The notes under the pieces: model-generated
Databases searched by the model: none
Seen by the model: only the letters and a program-made list of their open reading frames with translations
What the model was told of the DNA's origin: nothing
Translations under genes and position numbers: made by a program
Shown here: positions 53,683 to 61,443 of the stretch, piece by piece
Position numbering within the stretch: the first letter of the stretch is position 1
Layout of the letters: every line of letters starts with the position of its first letter
Origin: CBDAUN01 sp965200645
Lineage (GTDB): Bacteria; Pseudomonadota; Gammaproteobacteria; Arenicellales; JAJDZL01
Direction: 5' to 3'
NCBI GenBank assembly: GCA_965200645.1
Contig: CBDAUN010000003.1
Coordinates: 558,001 to 622,000 of the forward strand
Length of the DNA stretch: 64,000 nucleotides

Positions 53683-53844
53683 TCAAAAATCGATGCATCT
53701 ACCATTTCTTTCCCAATCGCCGTATCGCGTAGGGTCAAGAGTTGGTTTTGGATTATTTTTTTGAACTTGCTCTGAATTTTCTCGACTGGATTTATTTTTT
53801 TCGGAAGACTCAAAACTTTCAGTTTGCTTATCGTCCTGATTCAT
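53683..53844 (-). CDS. SDHAF4-type (DUF1674) assembly factor, 53 aa
   Basis: This short frame encodes an acidic, low-complexity N-terminus and a C-terminus reading PTLDPTRYGDWERNGRCIDF, the family signature of DUF1674. The mitochondrial member SDHAF4 (Sdh8 in yeast) binds flavinated SdhA and helps it join SdhB. Here the gene is 158 bases upstream of sdhC on the same strand, so it may open the operon. The ATG at 53844 has no strong ribosome site (GAAGAAA about 11 bases before). The position next to both sdhC and sdhE supports the assignment. Confidence 0.82.
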   Translation of the reverse strand: MNQDDKQTESFESSEKNKSSRENSEQVQKNNPKPTLDPTRYGDWERNGRCIDF

Positions 53845-53902
53845 TTGAGCGCAATTTCTTCTTGCATTATGAGTAAAGGATATTATTTAGTTGTTCAGTC
53901 TT

Positions 53903-54832
53903 ATGAAACTTCATTCACTAATTCGCCTTGATCATCTTGGCTTGATACGTGTCGCAGGTAGTGATGCCAAAGACTTTCTGCAAAGGCAACTCACTAATGA
54001 CATGAATAAAGTGTCTGTAAGGAACTATGTTTCAAGTGCATATCTTACTCCCTCAGGCAGGGTCCTGGCTAATTTTTTCGTCATTCAAAGTACTGATGAA
54101 TACCTGCTCGTCACTTCGGCGGATCTTTTGGATATGCTCTCGAAGCGCTTAAGAATGTTTGTCTTGCGCAGTTCTGTTGATGTTGAAGTGGCGACTGATT
54201 TATCACTCTTTGGGCAGTTCGGAGACACTCCCCATTCAAAGAATCAATGGCCGTCCCCTGAAACTCTCCCACAAAATCCTGGAGACGTTGTTACAAGCGA
54301 AGACTACACAGTTTTTCACCTACTCGGGTCCCCGAAACGCTTTGGATTCATTTTATCCGTTAGTGCTATGAAAATGATTGAATTTCCGACAGCGAGTTCC
54401 GTCGAATGGAATCTTTGCGACATCAGAAATGGCTATCCACTTGTGCAGGCCAGTACTTCTGAGATGTTTACATCTCAAGCCATTAATTTGGATCTCACCA
54501 ATTCAGTTAGTTTTACTAAGGGGTGCTTTCCGGGTCAGGAAATATTGGCTCGGCTTCACTATCGGGGACGAGTAAATCGGCGCACCATTCGGGGATTTGC
54601 GAACACTTCCGATATTCCGAGTCCCGGCACCTCAGTTTACTGCAGTGCCTTTCAAAATCAAGAGGGTACCGTGGTCAATTCTGTATCCGGGGAAGCACAA
54701 GGTACGAGCGAGGTGTTGGTTTCCGTACCGCTTAAATTTATTGAACATCAACCACTTATCATTGATAATTCAATTCAACTGCAGGTTATGGCAGATGGCT
54801 TGAACTATGCTCTGCCAGAATTGAACGAATGA
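53903..54832 (+). CDS. ygfZ: tRNA-modifying/folate-binding protein YgfZ
   Basis: The 309-residue GcvT-related protein has an N-terminal folate-binding domain (GSDAKDFLQRQLTNDMNKV) and the YgfZ signature KGCFPGQEILARLHYRG near residue 212, where the Cys is functionally important. YgfZ supports Fe-S enzymes such as MiaB. The ATG at 53903 is used; an upstream TTG at 53891 adds four residues. It is divergent from the SDHAF4-type gene and the sdh operon, similar to the sdhE-ygfZ arrangement in E. coli. Confidence 0.92.
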   Translation: MKLHSLIRLDHLGLIRVAGSDAKDFLQRQLTNDMNKVSVRNYVSSAYLTPSGRVLANFFVIQSTDEYLLVTSADLLDMLSKRLRMFVLRSSVDVEVATDLSLFGQFGDTPHSKNQWPSPETLPQNPGDVVTSEDYTVFHLLGSPKRFGFILSVSAMKMIEFPTASSVEWNLCDIRNGYPLVQASTSEMFTSQAINLDLTNSVSFTKGCFPGQEILARLHYRGRVNRRTIRGFANTSDIPSPGTSVYCSAFQNQEGTVVNSVSGEAQGTSEVLVSVPLKFIEHQPLIIDNSIQLQVMADGLNYALPELNE

Positions 54833-54842
54833 CTGATGCTTC

Positions 54843-55157
54843 TTATTTGGATGATACAGAACCAGAGACGGTGTCAACAAACTTGTAAAAAGTTTCGCCT
54901 TCCTTAATCAATCCGAGTTCCATACGAGCTCGCTCTTCCATGGTTTCCTCGCCGGTCTTGATGTCAATCACTTCAGCAGCAAGGTTTGCATTTCTTATTC
55001 TAAGTTGTTCAACACTAGCAATTTCATCTTCAAGTTGCGTGCGAGTCTGGGACAAAGTCGCAACCGAATTGTCACTGAACCACAAAGCCCATTGCAGGTA
55101 AATTAAAGCAGAAACAGAAATTGCTGCGGCTATTGCCCACTTCTTTTTTCGTATCAT
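54843..55157 (-). CDS. ftsB: cell division protein FtsB
   Basis: The 104-residue protein has a short cytoplasmic basic start (MIRKKKW), one transmembrane helix (about 8-26) and a coiled coil (TRTQLEDEIASVEQLRIRNANL), then the conserved EERARMELGLIKEGETFYKF. FtsB forms the FtsQLB complex at the septum. It lies 20 bases after eno, the usual gammaproteobacterial order, but ispD does not follow; ygfZ converges instead. Confidence 0.93.
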   Translation of the reverse strand: MIRKKKWAIAAAISVSALIYLQWALWFSDNSVATLSQTRTQLEDEIASVEQLRIRNANLAAEVIDIKTGEETMEERARMELGLIKEGETFYKFVDTVSGSVSSK

Positions 55158-55177
55158 CGTTTACAGTCCAAAAATAT

Positions 55178-56452
55178 CTAAAATTGCAACTGAGCGATAG
55201 ACGCATGTTCACCCAGTTGGTGTTCAATTCGTAGCAATCGATTGTATTTGGCAACACGTTCGGACCGACAGGGAGCACCTGCTTTGATTTGCCCCGCCCC
55301 GACTGCAACGGCCAAATCGGCAATAGTCGTATCCTCGGTTTCTCCGGAACGATGAGAAATCATGGTTCCATAGTTCGCTTTCTTTGAAAGTTCGATCGCA
55401 AGTAGTGTTTCGGTAAGCGTACCGACTTGGTTTGGCTTGATTAGAACCGAATTAGCGACATGGTTATCAACACCTTGACTAATGAGCTCCGGATTTGTCA
55501 CAAACAAGTCATCCCCTACCAATTGAACCTTGGCTCCAAGGCGATCAGTCATCAACTTCCATCCAATCCAATCCTGCTCATCCATACCGTCTTCAATTGA
55601 CACAATTGGATAGTCCTGAATCAAATCAGCATAGTAATCTATGAGTTCCTCATTTGAAAAGTTCAAACTTTCCCCATCCAGAAGATAAGTACCCTCATGA
55701 TAGAGTTCTGAACTTGCTACATCTAATGCAATACTGACATCTGTTCCTGGGGTAAATCCAGCTTGAATGATTGCTTCAACAATAAAATCCAATGCTTCTT
55801 TATTTGATTGAAAATCGGGGGCAAATCCACCTTCGTCACCAACTGCGGTACTAAATCCTCTTTTATCGAGCAAGTTTTTAAGTTTGTGATAAATTTCAGC
55901 ACCACGGCACAAAGCTTCAGAAAAGTTCGCGACCGATCTTGGAATCACCATAAATTCCTGAAAGTCGATGCTATTGTTCGCATGAGCCCCGCCATTCAAA
56001 ATATTGAAATATGGTACTGGAAGCGAAATCTCATTTGACTGTCCCAAGTATTGATAAAGTTCCACTCCCCGCGACAACGCGGCAGCCTTTGCGTTAGCTA
56101 TGGAAACAGCAAGTATCGAATTTGCACCAAGTCGACTTTTGTTATTGGTTCCATCCATGTCGATCATGGTTGTGTCGACAATTTTTTGGTCGAAAGGTGA
56201 CAATCCAGCAAGCGAAGAGTTAATTTCAGTATTAATGTTGCGAACACAGTCTGTGACACCTTTCCCGAGATACCGGGAAGTCGCACCGTCTCTGAGTTCA
56301 TGGGCTTCTTTTGTTCCGGTTGACGCCCCGGAAGGTACAGCGGCACTGGACTTACTACCGTCACTAAGACAAACATGGGCTTCAACGGTTGGATTACCCC
56401 TAGAATCCAATACTTCCATCCCTGTAATTGACTGAATAGAAACTTCTGTCAT
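55178..56452 (-). CDS. eno: enolase
   Basis: The 424-residue glycolytic enzyme opens with GMEVLDSRGNPTVEAHV. It has the metal and catalytic residues in AVGDEGGFAP, SIEDGMDEQDW, VGDDLFVTN and SVLIKPNQVGT (catalytic Lys), and the MISHRSGETEDTTIADLAV signature. It lies ten bases after kdsA. Confidence 0.98.
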   Translation of the reverse strand: MTEVSIQSITGMEVLDSRGNPTVEAHVCLSDGSKSSAAVPSGASTGTKEAHELRDGATSRYLGKGVTDCVRNINTEINSSLAGLSPFDQKIVDTTMIDMDGTNNKSRLGANSILAVSIANAKAAALSRGVELYQYLGQSNEISLPVPYFNILNGGAHANNSIDFQEFMVIPRSVANFSEALCRGAEIYHKLKNLLDKRGFSTAVGDEGGFAPDFQSNKEALDFIVEAIIQAGFTPGTDVSIALDVASSELYHEGTYLLDGESLNFSNEELIDYYADLIQDYPIVSIEDGMDEQDWIGWKLMTDRLGAKVQLVGDDLFVTNPELISQGVDNHVANSVLIKPNQVGTLTETLLAIELSKKANYGTMISHRSGETEDTTIADLAVAVGAGQIKAGAPCRSERVAKYNRLLRIEHQLGEHASIAQLQF

Positions 56453-56462
56453 TGGTTTAACA

Positions 56463-57290
56463 TCACATCCATTTGACTTTGTTTTTGACTACAAAATCAA
56501 TTTCCTTTAGATCTTCCAATAGTGGAGAAAGTTGGTCTAACGGCCAGGCATTCGGTCCATCACTTGGTGCGTTATCCGGGTCGGGGTGGGTTTCCATAAA
56601 CAGACCTGATATTCCACAGCCTGCTGCGGCTCTAGACAATGCGGGGATAAACTCCCGCTGACCACCGGAAGAACCATTGTTTCCGCCTGGTAATTGTACT
56701 GAATGGGTCGCATCGTATACTACCGGACATCCAGTATCGCGAAGGATTGCCAATGAACGCATATCCACCACGAGATTATTCCATCCGTAACTTGCACCAC
56801 GCTCGCACACAAGAATCCTATCGTCTCCTCCAGATCTAACTGCCTTGTCTACGACATGTTTCATTTCATGTGGAGATAGGAACTGTGCCTTTTTAATGTT
56901 CGCGATCTTTCCAGTTGCTGCAACAGCTTGTATCAAGTCGGTCTGGCGACACAAAAAAGCTGGCGTTTGCAAAATATCTACATAATCGGCAGCCTTTTCG
57001 GCTTCGGCAGGTGAATGAACGTCCGTCAAAACTGGAACATTCAATTGTTCGCGCACTTTGGCAAGAATCGCCAGGCCTTCATCAATTCCCGGTCCTCGAT
57101 AGGAGTCAATTGAAGTCCGATTGGCCTTGTCGTAGGAAGACTTGTAAACGAAGGGAATTTGCAAACTTTCGCAAACACTTTTGATTGCTGAAGCAGTCTC
57201 CATGGCGAATGACTCCGACTGAATCACGCATGGCCCACAAATTAGAAAAAATGGTTGTTTTCCTCCGACGGATTGACCTGCAATTTTCAA
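56463..57290 (-). CDS. kdsA: 3-deoxy-8-phosphooctulonate synthase (KdsA), metal-dependent type
   Basis: KdsA joins phosphoenolpyruvate and arabinose-5-phosphate to make KDO-8-phosphate for lipopolysaccharide. The 275 residues include SSYDKANRTSIDSYRGPG, FLCRQTDLI, KKAQFLSP and METHPDPDNAPSDGPNAW. Where E. coli KdsA has the Asn of the metal-independent class (GGMNVLES), this protein has Cys in CGPCVIQSE, indicating the metal-dependent class. Its start overlaps the pyrG stop by four bases. Its presence implies a lipopolysaccharide with KDO. Confidence 0.95.
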   Translation of the reverse strand: MKIAGQSVGGKQPFFLICGPCVIQSESFAMETASAIKSVCESLQIPFVYKSSYDKANRTSIDSYRGPGIDEGLAILAKVREQLNVPVLTDVHSPAEAEKAADYVDILQTPAFLCRQTDLIQAVAATGKIANIKKAQFLSPHEMKHVVDKAVRSGGDDRILVCERGASYGWNNLVVDMRSLAILRDTGCPVVYDATHSVQLPGGNNGSSGGQREFIPALSRAAAGCGISGLFMETHPDPDNAPSDGPNAWPLDQLSPLLEDLKEIDFVVKNKVKWM

Positions 57291-58939
57291 TTGTTGGCTG
57301 CCTTTTTTGCGTACAAAAGTGTGTTTTTTCGCTCAATAGCCACTTCAATCAAACTAGTGAACAACGGATGCCCTTTTCTTGGAGTGGAACTAAATTCAGG
57401 ATGATATTGACAACCGATGAACCATATATGGTTAGGCAATTCAACAACTTCAACCAAACCATCATCGGATCGACCTGAAAATGACATTCCTGCAGTTTCA
57501 TATTCCTTTAAATAATGGTTGTTAAATTCATAACGATGTCGGTGGCGCTCTTGAATTTCATTTGAACCATATAAATCTCGAACCAGCGACTGTTCGCTAA
57601 GGTATGCAAGTTGCGCACCGAGCCTCAGAGTTCCGCCCATGTCCTCACCTTCGGAACGGGAATTTACCGCACCCTGCAGATCCCTCCACTCCGTGACTAG
57701 TGCGATAACCGGATGTGGAGAGTTGGGGTCGAATTCGGTGCTGTTGGCATTTTCCAGATGCAGTACGTTTCGAGCGTATTCAATCATTGCTATCTGCATG
57801 CCCAAACAGATACCAAGATATGGCACATCGTTTTCTCGTGCATAAGTGACCGTCTTAACTTTACCTTCTGTGCCACGCTTTCCAAATCCACCGGGAACAA
57901 TGATGGCATCTGCATCATGCAGCAGATACTCGCCTTCACTGTCAACCTCTTCAGCATCGACAAATTTCACCTTCACATTTGAATTAGTCTGAATTCCGGC
58001 ATGCCGCAATGCTTCGGTCAGTGACTTATAGGAATCTCCAATGTCGAGATACTTCCCAACCAATGCAACCGTCACATTGTTCTTGCAGTTCTTGCTTCTG
58101 GCAACAACCGCATCCCACTCTGCAAGGTTGGTTTCCGACGATTTGAGTTTAAGTTGGTCAACCAGAATCTGATCGACACATTGTTCATGAAACAGTCGCG
58201 GAATTTTGTAGATATTGTCAGTAGTCACGGCTGAAATGACAGAGTCCTTTGGCACATTGGTAAACAGCGCAATCTTACCCCTCGATGATTCTGGAAGTGT
58301 TTCATCGCTTCGGCATAACAACAAGTCAGGCTGAATACCAATACTTCTTAATTCTTTTACGGAATGCTGGGTTGGCTTGGTTTTTATTTCTCCAGCGAAA
58401 TTAAGTGTTGGCACCAAAGTTAAGTGAATGAACACTGTGTTCTTGACGCCTAATTCGATTCGCATTTGACGGATTGTTTCAAGAAACGGAAGCGATTCAA
58501 TATCACCAACGGTGCCACCAATTTCAACAAAAGTTACATCAAAGCCTTTTGACGCTTCGTAGATGCAATCCTTTATTTCGTCAATGATGTGGGGAATCAC
58601 CTGAACCGTCTTACCAAGGTAGTCGCCTCTGCGTTCTCGCCGGATCACTCTCTCGTAAATTCGGCCAGTAGTGAAATTGTTCTTTTGCTGCATCGTCGTG
58701 TTGACGAAACGCTCGTAGTGTCCAAGATCCAAATCGGTTTCCGCGCCATCCTCGGTTACAAAAACTTCCCCGTGCTGAAATGGACTCATAGTGCCTGGAT
58801 CAACGTTGATGTAGGGATCTAGCTTCATCAAAGTCACGCGAATATTTCGAGCCTCCAGCAATGCTGCCAAGGATGCTGAGGCAAGGCCTTTGCCAAGTGA
58901 AGAGACAACACCGCCTGTTACAAAAATGAACTTGCCCAT
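57287..58939 (-). CDS. pyrG: CTP synthase
   Basis: The 550-residue enzyme aminates UTP to CTP. The N-terminal synthase domain starts KFIFVTGGVVSSLGKGLASA. The C-terminal glutamine amidotransferase domain has Cys in LGICLGMQIA and the His-Glu pair in QYHPEF. It is followed by kdsA and eno in the standard order. Confidence 0.98.
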   Translation of the reverse strand: MGKFIFVTGGVVSSLGKGLASASLAALLEARNIRVTLMKLDPYINVDPGTMSPFQHGEVFVTEDGAETDLDLGHYERFVNTTMQQKNNFTTGRIYERVIRRERRGDYLGKTVQVIPHIIDEIKDCIYEASKGFDVTFVEIGGTVGDIESLPFLETIRQMRIELGVKNTVFIHLTLVPTLNFAGEIKTKPTQHSVKELRSIGIQPDLLLCRSDETLPESSRGKIALFTNVPKDSVISAVTTDNIYKIPRLFHEQCVDQILVDQLKLKSSETNLAEWDAVVARSKNCKNNVTVALVGKYLDIGDSYKSLTEALRHAGIQTNSNVKVKFVDAEEVDSEGEYLLHDADAIIVPGGFGKRGTEGKVKTVTYARENDVPYLGICLGMQIAMIEYARNVLHLENANSTEFDPNSPHPVIALVTEWRDLQGAVNSRSEGEDMGGTLRLGAQLAYLSEQSLVRDLYGSNEIQERHRHRYEFNNHYLKEYETAGMSFSGRSDDGLVEVVELPNHIWFIGCQYHPEFSSTPRKGHPLFTSLIEVAIERKNTLLYAKKAANN

Positions 58940-59078
58940 ATGATAAGTAGTACGTACTTAGGTCGTATCGCGACTCAATTGCGGGGTTGAATGTGAGCAA
59001 AACGCCAAGGTAAGCAATTTACTCGGACGGTTTTATAGTTTATCCGATTTTGCATGACCTCGAACGTAAAAATTGAAA

Positions 59079-60455
59079 TTATGAGTTGTCCAATTGCTCT
59101 AGTCGCAACACGACTCCTCGCCGATCAGAGGTTGCGGCATATTTCGAAGCAACTATGTTGGGCGCCATTGCTACAAGTTCTTCACCTGAATAAATCAACG
59201 GCAACATTTTACGTTCCCAAGTCGGAATTGAGGATTCCTGAAGGATTTTCTTAATTTTGCTCGAGTGCTCGCGACCTGGAAGCTTGATTCGCTCACCTCC
59301 ACTCCTGAATCGAACGCTGATTGAACCCGGCACTTTACTTCTATCGATGCCTGCGCCGACTACCTCAGTTGGACAAATTTTGATTCCAACCTCCGAAATA
59401 GCCAAAGGTGAATTCAAATCCCACTCGTATTCACCCCCGTTATCGGACTGCGATAAACTTCTTACTAAATACAAAGCATTTTGATACTTCAACACTTGAT
59501 GCCCACTCCACTTCATTGCCCCTGCTTTACTGTCACTTTGAACCACACTTTGGATGAAATCATCCAGCATAGACTGATTAGGTTCTGGCAAGTCATTTGT
59601 ATTTATCCAAAAGCGAATCAGATTGACCTGTCTAAAGCGGCTCAGTTGTCGAAGATTTTTGATCTTCAGCTGAATGGGATGACTAAAGTAGCATTCTCTG
59701 CTAACTTTGCAAAAATCAAAGTCATGGCGCACTAACTCATCGAGTGCACCACGTGTATCCTGCAACAGATGCACCGTTCGGGCAATTGAATTTGTTGCTA
59801 CAGGCCAGTGTTGCTCAAGTGCTGGAATGACCACCGACCTAAGATAACTTCTTGAGTATTGAAGATCGTGGTTGGCAGGATCTTCAACATAACTCAACTT
59901 GAATTTGTGTAGGTATTCTCTGATCTGGTCTTTGGTGACTTCAAGCAGAGGTCTCACAAGTTTTCCCTCACCAAATTCGGTAACAGGTTGAATACCCGAA
60001 AGCCCTCGCACACCAGCCCCACGTAACAGATTCAACAGCAAGGTTTCAACTTGGTCGGACTGGTGGTGAGCGGTCATTAGAATTGAATTTTTATTCATGA
60101 ATTGCCTTAACCACTCGTATCTTGCCTTACGTGCGGTAGCTTCGCTGACCCTGTCGCCATCGCGTCCCAGATAAAGTCGGGTCGCTTCAAACTCAACACC
60201 CATTTGTTCACAAATTACTTTACATTGTTGCTCCCAAATATTTGATTCAGAATGTATTCCATGATTGGAGTGAAGAGCAGTTAGGTTCTGAATTACTCCT
60301 GATTCATTAAGAGCTCGACAGGTATGCAGTAAAACTGTCGAGTCCATTCCACCGCTATAACTGACAAAGAAGTGACTGGCTAAGTCAAGCCGGAGATGCT
60401 CGAATAAAACTTCTGCCAGAGTTTGTGGACTAAACAAAGACTCACTAAAACCCAA
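59079..60455 (-). CDS. tilS: tRNA(Ile)-lysidine synthetase
   Basis: TilS puts lysidine at C34 of tRNA-Ile(CAU) so it reads AUA. The 458-residue protein has the PP-loop FVSYSGGMDSTVLLHTC near residue 35, MTAHHQSDQVETLLLNLLRG and GIQPV motifs, and the C-terminal TilS domain with LPGREHSSKIKKILQE. It lies between accA and pyrG as in Pseudomonas. Confidence 0.95.
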   Translation of the reverse strand: MGFSESLFSPQTLAEVLFEHLRLDLASHFFVSYSGGMDSTVLLHTCRALNESGVIQNLTALHSNHGIHSESNIWEQQCKVICEQMGVEFEATRLYLGRDGDRVSEATARKARYEWLRQFMNKNSILMTAHHQSDQVETLLLNLLRGAGVRGLSGIQPVTEFGEGKLVRPLLEVTKDQIREYLHKFKLSYVEDPANHDLQYSRSYLRSVVIPALEQHWPVATNSIARTVHLLQDTRGALDELVRHDFDFCKVSRECYFSHPIQLKIKNLRQLSRFRQVNLIRFWINTNDLPEPNQSMLDDFIQSVVQSDSKAGAMKWSGHQVLKYQNALYLVRSLSQSDNGGEYEWDLNSPLAISEVGIKICPTEVVGAGIDRSKVPGSISVRFRSGGERIKLPGREHSSKIKKILQESSIPTWERKMLPLIYSGEELVAMAPNIVASKYAATSDRRGVVLRLEQLDNS

Positions 60456-60483
60456 GCGTCACAAGCGAAGCAGCTTGTAGTAC

Positions 60484-61443
60484 TTATCTGACAGCTTCAA
60501 ATTTTCCGTAGGACATAAGACGATCATATCGAGTGGACAGTAGTTTGTCCTTTGGCATGCTCGAAATACGTTTTAGAGTTTTCTCGAAAGAATTTCGCAG
60601 CAGGTTTGCCATCTCGTCATAATTTTTGTGGGCACCACCAAACGGTTCTTCAATCACTTCGTCAACCAGATTATGCTTCTTCAATGATTTCGCGGTCATT
60701 CCCATAGCTTGCGCAGCGTCGGGCGCTCGTGTTGAATCCTTCCATAAAATTGATGCACAACCTTCAGGAGAAATGACAGAATAAACCGCGTATTGCAGCA
60801 TGTTGATGTGGTCTGCTACCCCAATGGCCAATGCACCTCCGGAACCTCCTTCACCAATTACAGAAGTAATGATTGGAGTCTTAAGTCCCACTAAGGTAAA
60901 CAAACTAGAGGCAATTGCGCCGCACTGCCCTCTTTCCTCTGCATCAGGTCCCGGATAGGCGCCCGGGGTATCGACAAAGGTAAAGATTGGCAGGGAAAAC
61001 TTCTCAGCCAGCTTCGCAACTCGTTCAGCCTTGCGATAACCCTCCGGCTTAGGCATACCAAAGTTTCTTTGAATTTTACTATTGGTGTCCCGACCCTTTT
61101 GATGGCCAATAACGACAACTCCCTGTCCGTTGAATCGAGCTAAGCCCGCAACTATCGATTGATCGTCTGCAAATACCCGGTCGCCATGTAATTCCTGAAA
61201 ATCGGTGAAAATGCGCTCAACATAATCCAAAGTGTGCGGTCTTAGGGGATGGCGCGCCAATCGCGTTATCTGCCATGGGGTAAGAGACGAAAATATAGAT
61301 TCAGCAAGTTTCTTGCTCTTGTTCTCCAATTTTTGGATTTCATCGGAACAATCTACGTCACCTGCACTGCTGACAAGACGAAGTTCTTCAATCTTGGAAT
61401 TGAGTTCTTCAATTGGCTCCTCAAAATCCAAATGTAGTGTCAT
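60484..61443 (-). CDS. accA: acetyl-CoA carboxylase carboxyltransferase subunit alpha
   Basis: AccA with AccD transfers carboxyl from biotin to acetyl-CoA to form malonyl-CoA. The 319-residue protein starts LDFEEPIEELNSKIEELR and contains FQELHGDRVFADDQ, IGHQKGRDT, FVDTPGAYPGPDAEERGQ and VIGEGGSGGALAIGVAD. Its start overlaps the dnaE stop by four bases. Confidence 0.97.
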   Translation of the reverse strand: MTLHLDFEEPIEELNSKIEELRLVSSAGDVDCSDEIQKLENKSKKLAESIFSSLTPWQITRLARHPLRPHTLDYVERIFTDFQELHGDRVFADDQSIVAGLARFNGQGVVVIGHQKGRDTNSKIQRNFGMPKPEGYRKAERVAKLAEKFSLPIFTFVDTPGAYPGPDAEERGQCGAIASSLFTLVGLKTPIITSVIGEGGSGGALAIGVADHINMLQYAVYSVISPEGCASILWKDSTRAPDAAQAMGMTAKSLKKHNLVDEVIEEPFGGAHKNYDEMANLLRNSFEKTLKRISSMPKDKLLSTRYDRLMSYGKFEAVR

